Positions 1 through 11,900 of a DNA stretch of 64,000 bases are shown here, piece after piece. Where the stretch lies: contig NC_049979.1 of assembly GCF_000003815.2 (NCBI RefSeq), forward strand, positions 20,222,291-20,286,290, given 5' to 3'. A model generated the notes under the pieces. That model did no database searches, was not told the DNA's origin, and saw only the letters and a list, made by a program, of their open reading frames with translations. Both the position numbers and the translations under genes were made by a program. Source of the stretch: Branchiostoma floridae (Eukaryota > Chordata > Leptocardii > Amphioxiformes > Branchiostomatidae). Position 1 is the first letter of the stretch. Each line of letters starts with the position of its first letter.

Positions 1-520
1 CAACACAATATACAGTAACTACAATATATAGTAGCACAGTTCTTTCCAGCTTACCCAAACTTCTCGGCACACTTTCTAGAAGGAACATTCCACACTATGT
101 AAAAAGGTCTGTCAGGTAGTGCTGGTCCTCCATGTACTGTGATGTACGCCTGTCCCAAACACAGAAGTAACAGGAACTCGATCCTTGAATTTGGAGTCAT
201 GTAGTATAGTAGTAGCGGCTGCAACATGTGTATAAATGCATATGACTACGTGTAGACCAAAACATGTCTGGCCAGCTGTCAGTCAACCTAGTGAACTTTG
301 ACCTGCACTCATATGAGTAAATGTACAATATCTGTAAAAGACAATAGGGGTCGCTCGTTGGTAGCGTCTGAATTGACCTAAATCTTCCCGAGCTGCAGAG
401 GTTCCCAACGCCTCTGTAGTCAGGAGAAAGAAGTAGCCCATTGTCGCTCCTCCGTCTTTCCAGAATCATTGTCCCTTTGCCAATTGGAAAGCTTAGAAGA
501 AAGACCGGTCCGACAGTAGC

Positions 521-680
521 AATCATCTTTACCATCGCGCATATCGCTAAAGTAAGACCGGCGTTCTATGCATGACTATCCCACATGCCTCCATAGCAGG
601 CTCTCTATGGAGGCATGTGGGATAGTCATGCATAGAACGCCGGTCTTACTTTAGCGATATGCGCGATGGTAAAGATGATT
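521..680. repeat. Long perfect-looking hairpin next to an assembly gap
   Basis: Bases 521-596 are repeated as the reverse complement at 605-680, leaving an 8-base loop, so two arms of about 76 bases face each other. The right arm stops exactly where the 100-N gap begins. Beyond the gap (781-803) the centre of the hairpin appears once more with its loop in the opposite orientation. This is either a real palindrome that stopped assembly or a chimeric join of two haplotypes; no gene is visible here. Confidence 0.8.
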
Positions 681-780
681 NNNNNNNNNNNNNNNNNNNN
701 NNNNNNNNNNNNNNNNNNNNNNNNNNNNNNNNNNNNNNNNNNNNNNNNNNNNNNNNNNNNNNNNNNNNNNNNNNNNNNNN
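681..780. other. Assembly gap (100 N)
   Basis: A run of exactly 100 N, a conventional scaffold gap of unknown true size, immediately after the right arm of a hairpin. Confidence 0.99.
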
Positions 781-843
781 CATAGAGAGCCTGCTATGGA
801 GGCTATACCTGTCAAGCTACAGCGGTTAGGCCTACTTAGGCCT

Positions 844-1040
844 ACGTCACATTTCCAAACCGGGGCCCAGGCGAGAGCTTTCGAGAAAAAAGTATGAAAA
901 GCATGATAAAAGAGACACCAAACTACACAAGATGGTAACAGAATAGTCTTTGGCATTATTTGTGCATATTTTTACGTATACATGTCTATTTTTCGTTTCT
1001 ACAAACAGCCCGACCGGGCCCCGGTTTGGGAATGTGACGT
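844..1040. mobile_element. MITE, copy 1 of an adjacent pair
   Basis: The segment starts with ACGTCACATTTCCAAACCG and ends with the inverted form (CGGTTTGGGAATGTGACGT), giving terminal inverted repeats of about 25 bases around a 150-base A/T-rich body with no coding capacity. A diverged second copy follows directly. Structure is that of a non-autonomous DNA transposon; the superfamily is not identified. Confidence 0.65.
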
Positions 1041-1046
1041 TAGCCG

Positions 1047-1264
1047 TAGTCAAATTTCCAAACCAGGCACCGGCCGGGCAGTTTTCGGGAACAAAAGTAT
1101 GATATACATCTAAATCTACACATCTACACGATATAGAAGACACCGAGTTTCACAAGACGTAAAGAGAATAGTCGTGGAATTATTTGTGTATACTTTTACG
1201 TATGAATTTCTATTTCTAGTTTCCACAAAGAGCCCGACCGAGCCTCGGCTTGGAAGTGTGACGT
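1047..1264. mobile_element. MITE, copy 2 of an adjacent pair
   Basis: Same layout as the preceding element: left end TCAAATTTCCAAACCAGGC, right end GCTTGGAAGTGTGACGT, and an internal body recognisably similar to copy 1. The two copies lie head to tail with only a few bases between them and are diverged from each other, so the pair is not a very recent duplication. Confidence 0.6.
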
Positions 1265-2608
1265 TAGCCTTACTCGTTTTTAAAAAGGGAGACACCGCTA
1301 AAACCCCCAACACTTTCCCCATCAAACTAGTGAGAATATCATTGCGAATTTATGCCACCAACAGACCAGTCTAACTGCTCCGGACCTTTTGGTCTGGCGG
1401 TTATGGCGTTGGGTTCGTGAGCTGGCGCCGCGGGAACCACGAGACCGCATGGTCTTTTTAGCGAATGCCCACAAACGCCCACTCTAGAGAAGTCCGCGCT
1501 GCACGAATCTCATTTTTTTTGCTTGGAATATGTCCACGTTGTGCTCCCATGTATTAATCCTGAGTTTCAAGTCAATCCATCGACCCGAAGTGACATAAAT
1601 CAAAGTTTTCGATTCTCGATGGTCTTTTTAGCGAACGCCCAGTAAAATGTCTTTTTAGCGAATGCCCACTATATCCACAAAAATATCGGCCGTCGCGCAA
1701 CGACACCTAAACCTACCGCCACAAACATGTTCAAGATGGTGTCCCATTGATGTGTACGGAGTTTCCGTGCTTTACAGGCATTTTAAGTCCCTGTTTTTTG
1801 GTCAAAATGTACGGCGACGATACTACCATACTTTAACTATAGCAATTCAAAATGGCGGGCACTAGTCATGTGACCTCCTTGCGGGACTGTTCTATAAGTA
1901 TCGCGGGAGGGACTGTTGTAGCATAGCTTCTCATACAACCATTTTAGAGTGAATTCTAAACAAGATTTTCATTTCATAGTGCTATCATCTGACTGATATT
2001 TACAATGTGGTCATTTTTTCTGTGCTATTACTAGTATTACCCAGGTTTGAGGAACTTAGTGCAAATATGGATATTGATTCACCTCAGTGCCCAATTAATG
2101 TACAAAAGGCTCAGACACATTAGTGTTATAAACCTGAATAGGGGCAGGTAACCAATACTAGAAAAACATAGCTATTTATTATTAACAATACTATTTACAT
2201 TATAATAATAACTCTTCACCAAACTGGACTTTTCTTATCTTTATTTATCACAGAAACATTGTTACAATGAGGATTTGATTAGATGAGTATCTGTTACAGT
2301 GTGTACAAACTTATTTCAAATACAAAAATGTATTTCGTTTCACTTCCTAAATATTTTTAAAGTATTGGAAGAACTTGACACATAAACAATATTAATTGCA
2401 TTATTTATGTGCAGTAAAATGTGACCACATGCTATCAATAGCCTAATAAAATGTGGAACATGGCACAAGCGGGCTCCCCTTCTGAGTACAGAAAGGAAAT
2501 GTTTTATAACATTTAGTTATGACGTAGAAAATTTCAATTGTAAAATGTACCTTTATTAACATTTACAAACAAATTGTTTTTTTCTCTTCTTAATAAATGA
2601 CAACAATA

Positions 2609-3080
2609 CAGGTAAGTAAGGTGTGTTTCCTTTTATAACAGGCCAGGTAAGACACCGTACAGGTAAGTAAGGTGTGTCTCCTTTTATAGCAGACCAGGTA
2701 AGACACCGCACAGGTGAGTAAGGTGTGTTTCCTTGACTACAGACTAGGTAAGACACCTTACAGGTGAGCAACGTGTATTTCCTTTCATTACAGACCAGGT
2801 AAGACACCGTAGAGGTGAGTAACGTGTATTTCCCTTGATTACAGACCGGGTAAGACACCGTACAGGTGAGTAAGGTGTGTTTCCTTGACTACAGACTAGG
2901 TAAGACACCGTACAGGTGAGTAACGTGTATTTCCTTTGATTACAGACCAGATAAGACACCGTACAAGTGAGTAAGGTGTGTTTCCTTGACTACAGACTAG
3001 GTAAGACACCGTACAGGTGAGTAACGTGGCTTTCCTTTGCCTATAGACCAGATAGGGCATTATACAGGTAAGTAAGTAGC
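2609..3080 (+). repeat. 51-bp tandem repeat array, forward half
   Basis: About nine units start at 2609, 2660, 2711, 2761, 2812 and so on, with a period of 50-51 bases. Each unit holds CAGGTAAGT or CAGGTGAGT, then a pyrimidine-rich stretch ending in ACAG, then CAGGTAAGAC. Because 51 is a multiple of three, reading frames through the array stay open and give repetitive hypothetical proteins that should not be taken as genes. Confidence 0.9.
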
Positions 3081-4215
3081 TTTACTCACCTGTTCAATAC
3101 CTATCTGGTCTATAGGCAAAGGAAAGACGCTTTACTCACCTGTATAATGGCCTATATGGTAGTATATAGGCAAAGGAAAGTTGCTTTACTCACCTGTATA
3201 ATACCCTGTCTGGTCTATAGGCAAAGTAAAGACATCTTACTTACCTGTANNNNNNNNNNNNNNNNNNNNNNNNNNNNNNNNNNNNNNNNNNNNNNNNNNN
3301 NNNNNNNNNNNNNNNNNNNNNNNNNNNNNNNNNNNNNNNNNNNNNNNNNNNNNNNNNNNNNNNNNNNNNNNNNNNNNNNNNNNNNNNNNNNNNNNNNNNN
3401 NNNNNNNNNNNNNNNNNNNNNNNNNNNNNNNNNNNNNNNNNNNNNNNNNNNNNNNNNNNNNNNNNNNNNNNNNNNNNNNNNNNNNNNNNNNNNNNNNNNN
3501 NNNNNNNNNNNNNNNNNNNNNNNNNNNNNNNNNNNNNNNNNNNNNNNNNNNNNNNNNNNNNNNNNNNNNNNNNNNNNNNNNNNNNNNNNNNNNNNNNNNN
3601 NNNNNNNNNNNNNNNNNNNNNNNNNNNNNNNNNNNNNNNNNNNNNNNNNNNNNNNNNNNNNNNNNNNNNNNNNNNNNNNNNNNNNNNNNNNNNNNNNNNN
3701 NNNNNNNNNNNNNNNNNNNNNNNNNNNTTATAAAAGGAAACACACCTTACTTACCTGTATAATGCCCTATCTGGTCTATAGGCAAAGGAAAGACGCCTTA
3801 CTCATCTGTGCGGTGTCTTACCTGGTCTGTAATCAAAGAAAATACACGTTACTCACCTGTACGGTGTCTTACCTGGTCTGTTATAAAAGGAAACGTACCT
3901 TACTTACCTGTATGGTGTCTTACCTGGTCTGTGAACAAAGGAAATACACGTTACTCACCTGTATGGTGTCTTACCTGGTCTGTAATCAAAGGAAATACAC
4001 GTTACTCACCTGTACGGTGTCTTACCTGGTCTGTTATAAAAGGAAACACACCGTACTTACCTGTATGGTGTCTTACCTAGTCTGTAGTCAAGGAAACACA
4101 CCTTACTCACCTGTACGGTGCCTTACCTGGTCTGCTATAAAAGGAAACACACCTTACTTACCTGTACGGTGTCTTACCTGGCCTGTTATAAAAGGAAACA
4201 CACCTTACTTACCTG
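3080..4215 (-). repeat. 51-bp tandem repeat array, inverted half
   Basis: The same unit as in the forward half but on the opposite strand, reading TTACCTGGTCTGT and ACTTACCTGTA on the plus strand. The orientation switches within about 3065-3090. The array is interrupted by the N run 3250-3727, so the true unit count is unknown. Toward the right it runs into the inverted arm of the fold-back element. Confidence 0.88.
3250..3727. other. Assembly gap (478 N)
   Basis: A run of 478 N within the inverted repeat array, very likely caused by the tandem and inverted repeats. Confidence 0.99.
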
Positions 4216-5374
4216 TATTGTTGTCATTTATTTAGAAGAGAAAAAAACAATTTGTTTGTAAATGTTAATAAAGGTACATTTTACAATTGAAATTTTCTAC
4301 GTCATAACTAAATGTTATAAAACATTTCCTTTCTGTACTCAGAAGGGGAGCCCGCTTGTGCCATGTTCCAACATTTTATTAGGCTATTGATAGCATGTGG
4401 TCACATTTTACTGCACATAAATAATGCAATTAATATTGTTTATGTGTCAAGTTCTTCCAATACTTTAAAAATATTTAGGAAGTGAAACGAAATACATTTT
4501 TGTATTTGAAATAAGTTTGTACACACTGTAACAGATACTCATCTAATCAAATCCTCATTGTAACAATGTTTCTGTGATAAATAAAGATAAGAAAAGTCCA
4601 GTTTGGTGAAGAGTTATTATTATAATGTAAATAGTATTGTTAATAATAAATAGCTATGTTTTTCTAGTATTGGTTACCTGCCCCTATTCAGGTTTATAAC
4701 ACTAATGTGTCTGAGCCTTTTGTACATTAATTGGGCACTGAGGTGAATCAATATCCATATTTGCACTAAGTTCCCCAAACCTGGGTAATACTAGTAATAG
4801 CACAGAAAAAATGACCACATTGTAAATATCAGTCAGATGATAGCACTATGAAATGAAAATCTTGTTTAGAATTCACTCTAAAATGGTTGTATGAGAAGCT
4901 ATGCTACAACAGTCCCTCCCGCGATACTTATAGAACAGTCCCACAAGGAGGTCACATGACTAGTGCCCGCCATTTTGAATTGCTATAGTTAAAGTATGGT
5001 AGTATCGTCGCCGTACATTTTGACCAAAAAACAGGGACTTAAAATGCTTGTAAAGCACGGAAACTCCGTACACATCAATGGGACACCATCTTGAACATGT
5101 TTGTGGCGGTAGGTTTAGGTGTCGTTGCGCGACGGCCGATATTTTTGTGGATATAGTGGGCATTCGCTAAAAAGACATTTTACTGGGCGTTCGCTAAAAA
5201 GACCATCGAGAATCGAAAACTTTGATTTATGTCACTTCGGGTCGATGGATTGACTTGAAACTCAGGATTAATACATGGGAGCACAACGTGGACATATTCC
5301 AAGCAAAAAAAATGAGATTCGTGCAGCGCGGACTTCTCTAGAGTGGGCGTTTGTGGGCATTCGCTAAAAAGACC

Positions 5375-8300
5375 CTCCCCCAGGAGACTCTTGTGTTTCA
5401 ACTGTTCTACCAACTGTACCCTGCATTTCAATCATCGATATATATCTTTTATCTACAAATGGTGCACACCCAGTTGTTCCTTGCCGCATTCAGGACAGAT
5501 CTATAAACCAATGTGTGGATGGTGTTCAGCACCAAGGACAGGCCTGCTACATGGCCGTTTTGAATACTGGGATGAAAAACATGACCGTTCCAAACGATCA
5601 TGATACAAACAGATGATTATATTTCGTTCCCTATACTACTAGTATCGAGAAGGAATTGTAGTGTTTTATTTCACTCGAATGTTTCGTTCATTTTTCCATT
5701 TGAGGTAAATCTATTGTTACCTACGCGAAAGGAGGTATTGTTTCGATGTGTCTGTGTGTTTTATATTCTCATACATTTGCCAGTATACCATCACAATCCA
5801 TCCAATGGTTCTTATTCCCTAGGCGTCATCCTCCATAGTACTAGTAATCGCTAGCTCAATCTGTTTGCTTTTTGTTAGCAAGCTAACGAATAGATTGAGC
5901 CAGTGGTCCGTAGTACAGATGAGGATAATCAGGTTAAGGTTCTTGGTTATGCTAGGCACAAATATGCGAAAACGGACAGACAGACTAGTAGGTACACAGG
6001 CATACAGTCAGATAGACATATCAAAAACATCACCCCCGTTTTTCATGGAGGCAACAACTGAGTAACTTACAAAGTTAGTTGGATTGGAGTGTGTGTAAGA
6101 ATATCGTGATTTAGTTTTCTGTACCTTTGAATCAATGTCATTTCTTTTCCAGCTTTCGGTTGGCGCCCATAATCTAATCGTAATCGTTATGGTAAAGTTA
6201 CTTGTAACGTTACCTCTAAATTTGACTTTTCAACCCTGCTTGATATTTTTCCTATGACCGCGCCACACCCCTACAAAAGAATAGGTTGTTCCAGCCGCAG
6301 CGCTTGCTGGGATAGAATACCTGCAGGGACCAAAATGTTTGCACAAGTTTCGCGGTGCGTGAACGTTTTGTCCTTAGAAACGGGCTCTATCATGGGGCAA
6401 AACTAGCGAGGAACGTCCCTCACCAAGAAGACACCCATCCACATCACGTCAGACTCTCATGCAGACCTGAAGAAGCGAGGTAAAACAACCTGCTGCTAGG
6501 GGCCCAGTGCGTGCGTGAGGATCACGTGGACCTTGCAGGTAATGTTCGCTGCCCCCCTCCCCCTTTGTTGTAGAATTTTCAAAACTTTCATATGTTTGTA
6601 CTCTGTTCGTTGTTCAAGCATAGCTCCACTGTCACTTTATAGACGATTTTCCCTTTTTATGAAGTATTATTGCCTATATTGTAGGACTGATACCGTTATC
6701 TTGGGCCATAAAGATTAAACAATGATGCATAATATTTGCACCATAAAACCGATAAAAAAAGCACAAAGTTCGGATTCGATTATCGGATACTCTGATCTTT
6801 GTAGCAGAACCGATCAGTTCTGTCACCTCATCTAATCGATAATTTTTACAGGGATCTATATATGTATTATAGGAGTAACGTGTCCAAATTATAGAAACAA
6901 AATGTAGACTTAGTTATAATTATATCGTTGCTTACTGAATTTCTCAATGGTTTAACCAATGAGGTTTGATAAAACCTCTGTCTGTGTGACACAAAAAGGG
7001 GCTTGTTACTGAGTGCTTGCTTGAATTAAGAGACTAGGTCACAACATCTAGTCAAGTTTTATCCATTACTTTTTCTTTCAGCATTAAATTCTATGGATAA
7101 CGAATGCATAACAGATAACACACCAGTTTCATACCTTAAGACATAAAAGCCACATAAGGCAAATATATTTGATCCAATCACGCTATGAAGGAGCACTGCT
7201 AGCCCTCTACTATAACAGATAAGTGTGGTGGGTTCTTTCATGTGCACAATATGTGGCTTTCCTCTAAAACAGGACCACTGGATTTATGTTCAAAAGACAA
7301 CATCTATGGTTTTTATATCCCATTCCCATTAAGTACGTTGTAACTCACCCAACAGTGAGATACACGTAGTCCACAAAGCATGACCTATGTCAGCAACCTG
7401 TGACCTACATTGTACAATGTCTTGGACTTTTCCCACACTAAGTGGAAACAGGGCAAATTGTTTTAAATTTTTCACTTATAATTTCACATCTTAGATTGTA
7501 TGATAGATATGCCTTTCCTCATGGTTTGAGTTAAACACACATCAGTACATGTTGTTATGGTTCACCTTCCTTTGTATTATTGTTTCCACACCGTCTCTCC
7601 GGTTAGCAGCATTCCTCTCAACTGTGTTAGCAGAAAGGTATGTCCGGTCCCTACGGGCAGGGAATTGAATTACCTATGCTGTTATTTGCTTATAGTTTGT
7701 GAGAGACAGTATTGTGTGGTTTTATTACCACAAAACCATTAGATCTGTGGTCCACCTTCCAATGAAGAAGTCTTGTCATTGTTGACATGATTCCCATGAT
7801 ACAGATATGGCTTGTAGTTATACCATGCCTAAAGTTGTTATCTTTGAAGAGTTGGGTCAACTATCACTGACCTTAATCCTTTGTATAGACTCTTGGAACA
7901 TGTTAACGAGTTATTAGGTTACTTACCATTGTCTTGTAAAACCATACACGATTTTCATGTAAATTTTGCATTGAAAATCACTTGTGTTACTTTAAGTTAA
8001 ACAAAACACAACTTTCTGTTAAATGAATGTTACAGAGTATGTGCTTCCTCGGAGTTGGTTTGCAAAGAAATAAAACCGTGATGACCATCAATTAAAGAAT
8101 AGAATGAAAGATAAAACTAAAAGGAATTTTTTGTACATGTATCTTTCAATGATATATTCATAAAGAAAATCAGATTGTAGTCTTAATTCATCTTGACATA
8201 CTAGTAAAACAAAATATGTATCAGATACTGTTTCCCCTCAATTATATATAAATGGTATGATGATGACATGTCTATTTGATATACTGCAGAGCCTTTGCAA

Positions 8301-8790
8301 CTATCCCCTCAGAACAAATTAATAGCTGTTGTTCCTCTTTTTTGATGTCAAAGTCACAAAGGGCAGTTCTCATTTTTATGGTACAAAAGATGTAACTGAC
8401 ACAAGCACCTGGTTCCTTTGTGTTATGAATATAACTCGTCTTGTTTTGAAGCCAAATCTTGCATGATGCTAATAGCAGGTAAAATTCCAGGGCCTTAGAG
8501 ATAGCGGAACATAAATGACCTTCGAATACTCTGGATAGTCCTATGTTTTCGTGTTGTGTAAACCGCGTACCATGGGTTCCTGTATTTTTCCACTTTGTTG
8601 TCCTTGAATGATGTCACATTTTTTAGTCCCATATTCCACATATATTTTCAGGGGAAGTCCATCAATTTGTTAGACTTAGAGACTCATCAATTTGTGAGTG
8701 TATTATCAAATATTCACAATCACATTAATTCACTGTTGTTATTGTTGTCTCTAATATAATGTTTGAAATATTTGAATATATGAAAGATTC
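5375..8790. other. No gene recognised; upstream region of ITPK1
   Basis: Mostly A/T-rich sequence with no long or family-like reading frame. A GC-richer stretch at about 6290-6540 ends in good donor-like sites (GCGAG|GTAAAA near 6480 and TTGCAG|GTAATG near 6540) and could be a 5' untranslated exon or promoter of the ITPK1 gene downstream, but nothing in the sequence proves it. Confidence 0.4.
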
Positions 8791-8794
8791 ATTG

Positions 8795-8874
8795 CAGGAA
8801 AGGAACTTACTGGAGATGAACTAAAATTTTCTTCCAGGAAAGGAACTTACTGGAGATGAACTAAAACTAGTAAA
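8795..8874. repeat. 40-bp tandem duplication before ITPK1 exon 1
   Basis: Two copies of a 40-base unit start at 8795 and 8835 (both CAGGAAAGGAACTTACTGG), differing only at their ends. Each follows an acceptor-like sequence (ATTGCAG and TTCTTCCAG). It lies about 60 bases upstream of the first ITPK1 coding exon. Confidence 0.85.
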
Positions 8875-8934
8875 AGAAGAAGTTTGTGCTTGCATTAAAC
8901 ATAAGTCTCTTTTCACCATTTTCACATGGTAGGA

Positions 8935-11900
8935 ATGGATGAGGACAGAAGAAAGGCGGTTGGTACTCAGGGAAACGCTGCGTCGCTCGGGGAGAACGCA
9001 GACGGACTCCCGTCATCATGGCGGGTCGGCTGCTGGCTGAGCGAGAAGAAGAAGAAAACCTTCTCAATTCACACATTTTCTCAGTATTGTAGGTGAGTAA
9101 AGTAAATCATATGTTGTTCCAAGTCTTTACAAGATTTACTGTAAATCTTGAAGTCTTGTGGCGGTTTTATGTTCATTGTTTTTGCTATGCTTAAGTTAAA
9201 ACAAGGACGTTATATCAGATAGAATGTCCTTTGTTAAAATGACCACAAAATTTCTTGTTGACTTCTGCCTGCCTTCCTTTTTGTCTAACAACTAGGTCAT
9301 GTACTTGTATCATGATGTATTTCCAGGCACCTGTGTCACAGTGAATATACACAAATTCTAAGGCACAACTGAAAACTTTAAACAATTACATTTATATTCA
9401 TTAAGAGTGCACAACAAAACAAGGTATGGAGTGTTTATTTACCGACAATACTGTCACTCAAAATGTATGTAGCCAAGTGTAAATTTAAGTTTTGTTCCAT
9501 ACCAAATTGTCACACTATCTCCAAAGTGCAAGACATTTTTTGTGTCGATTCTTGTTGTGGTTTAGAACAGGAAGTGCTCTAGAATCATGTCAACAAGTAC
9601 TAGTAGTGCATGCCTAATGTAGGTAATTTGGTTTGTAAATTGATGAAATTATGTGTTGGAACGCACTGCTGTTTGTGGGGATAAACACATTTTGAGACAC
9701 CCCCTGTATGCATATGGTGGATGAATCATGTGCTTAGAAGGCACACTGAGTCATACAGGTTCATTAACTGAAGGCCTACAAAATACAAATTGCACCACTC
9801 ATGCTTGTGATGTATGATTGAAGTGGTTATATATCTTATAGATGTGGTAATAAAAGTCTAGTGGCTTATGACATAATTACAACTTCTTTTTACACCAGGT
9901 GTAGAGGCATGGAGCTGGTACTGGTGAGTTTGAATTTTCCCTTCCTTTCGTTATCTTCTTTCATGATCTGAGTTTTTACTTAAAGTGTAGAAGGGAACTT
10001 TGTATATAATTTTGTACGGGAAGGTTAACTATAACTGCTGTATGTAAAATGACTATGTTTTTGGTCAAGATAGAAAGAATAAATGCAAAGTGGAACTTTG
10101 GCTAGCCGAGTATTCGGCTAGGTCAAACATGAGATTGAACACAGTTCAAACATGGGAGTACAGGAGTACAGGTAGTAGGAAAAGTCAGCAAACATGGCTG
10201 ACAGGTGCACAGTGCATGAACAATCTCAGCACACACTGCCTGCTTGCATGGCAGCACTTATATGTATTGGGGTGGGGTTGATTCAACTAAGAGATGACCA
10301 GAGTTTTGATGTTACTTGACAGATTGACAGTTCCCGCCCCCTGGTAGCCCAGGGTCCCTTCCACGCCATCCTGCACAAGCTGACAGATGTCATCATCAAG
10401 GCACAGGAGGGTGATACACATGCACAGGCACAGCTGCAGCAGGTGGAGGTATGTGCACCTGACAGGGTCCTCTGTGATAAACCTTTTTTTACATGTTGTA
10501 GACCTGATTTTTTTTGTAGTTTAGAAAGGTACCTTGTCTACTAGTAGTAGGTTATACCAGGATCATACAGTAACCTCTTTGGTTATACCTGTACTGATGT
10601 TGTCTGTTGTAGACTCTATATTGATCGCTTTATGGTAGAATCTAGAAATAAATACATAATCAGCATAATCAGAAGTGACAGTGAAGTGTTGACTTATTTC
10701 CTCCTCTCAAGGCTACAATACTACCTTTTGTTATCCTTTTCTAAGCTTGTGTCTAGTTTGTGAACTGAAGCCATTGTTGTTGATGTTGTGTTTTAGGACT
10801 ACTTGAGCTCCCATCCTGAAGTACTGGTCGTGGATCCTCTCAGTTCTGTTAGGAGTCTCATGGACCGTTGGACGGCCTACCATATCATCCAGGAGTGTAT
10901 CCCCAAAGACAAGGGTAAGAACAGTATTATCAACATCACTAAAAATACTTTAAAGTGTCTTGGTCACATTGTAAGAATACAAAGGAGCATAACTGTCCTA
11001 AATCTATAGCTGTAAGATAAGATAATTTGGTATTCACAAAAGATTGTGTAAAACAAACAATTGAACAAGAAAAACATGACTCTTTGAGTATAGCCAATGA
11101 AGAAGAAATAAGTATTGGGTGTGCCCCAGTCTGGCAGAATTCACCCTTATTAGTCTGGTCTTATATGGGGTACACTTAATACATGTTTGTATACAAAAGT
11201 GGTGTGTTACTCAATAAGACAGTTTACACAAATAAAGGTTATTCAATGAGAAAAACAGACTGTAGTTGATATATATATGGTAAATGTACAAATATCTGAT
11301 CTGGATGCCTTTCAGGTGCTGATATTTTCATGCCAGAGTTTGTGGAGATCAAAACAACAGACAGAGCAGAAATCCTGCAGCTGCTACAGGAGGGCGGGGT
11401 CCACTTTCCATTTGGTATGCAGAAATCTAAAAAAAATGTTTTGCTATGTAACAGTACTATATATATTATTTGTTGAATTATCTTGACTATGACACCCTTA
11501 TATATTGAGTAATAAAAACTAATATTCATGTTATTTGTTACAGTGTGCAAGAGATCTGTAGCTCAAGGCTCAGCTTCACATGAGGTAATGTCATTTCTCT
11601 TTTCCAAGTCTCACTGCAACTATATATTTGTATTGGAGAATCGTATCAATATTGTATGTCAAACATTTGTATCCCCTTTCACAAAGGTAACAATATTACT
11701 GATGTTGCAAAGTAGCCAAAGTTGTTTTGTGTGTTTCATTCTTTTTCAAAAGATTTATGAAGTAGAATTTGTCAAAATTTGGAAAAGAAACAGCATGCAA
11801 AATTGGCCAATTTGCTGAAAAATACCAACAAGACAATTGATTATGGCATATAGTTCCATATATGTAGCGCTGGAAAAACTTGATACCTAATTTTAAGGTT

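Larger units (their letters stand above)
1451..5374. mobile_element. Fold-back element with ~1.16 kb inverted arms
   Basis: The left arm (1451 to about 2610) is repeated almost base for base as the reverse complement at about 4217-5374. Both ends terminate in GGTCTTTTTAGCG (inverted at the right end), and this motif recurs twice inside each arm (1620s and 1649 on the left). Between the arms lie arrays of a 51-bp repeat whose orientation flips near 3080, and a 478-N gap. No open reading frame other than the repeat itself is present, so it lacks a visible transposase. The layout resembles fold-back or Tu-type elements known from flies and sea urchins. No target-site duplication is evident at the outer edges. 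Confidence 0.75.

Noticed and set aside
197-535. 112-codon minus-strand frame
   Set aside because: Begins in the hairpin arm, has no recognisable domain and no splice or promoter support.
1380-1445. tRNA-like stretch with GC-rich stems
   Set aside because: No convincing B-box or cloverleaf could be drawn.
2609-4215. CRISPR-like array
   Set aside because: Units are contiguous tandem repeats without unique spacers, in a eukaryotic genome.
2556-4235. Long open frames encoding repeated YLVCNQRKYTLLTC-type proteins
   Set aside because: They are translations of the 51-bp repeat (17 codons per unit), open in several frames and crossing an N gap; no gene signal.
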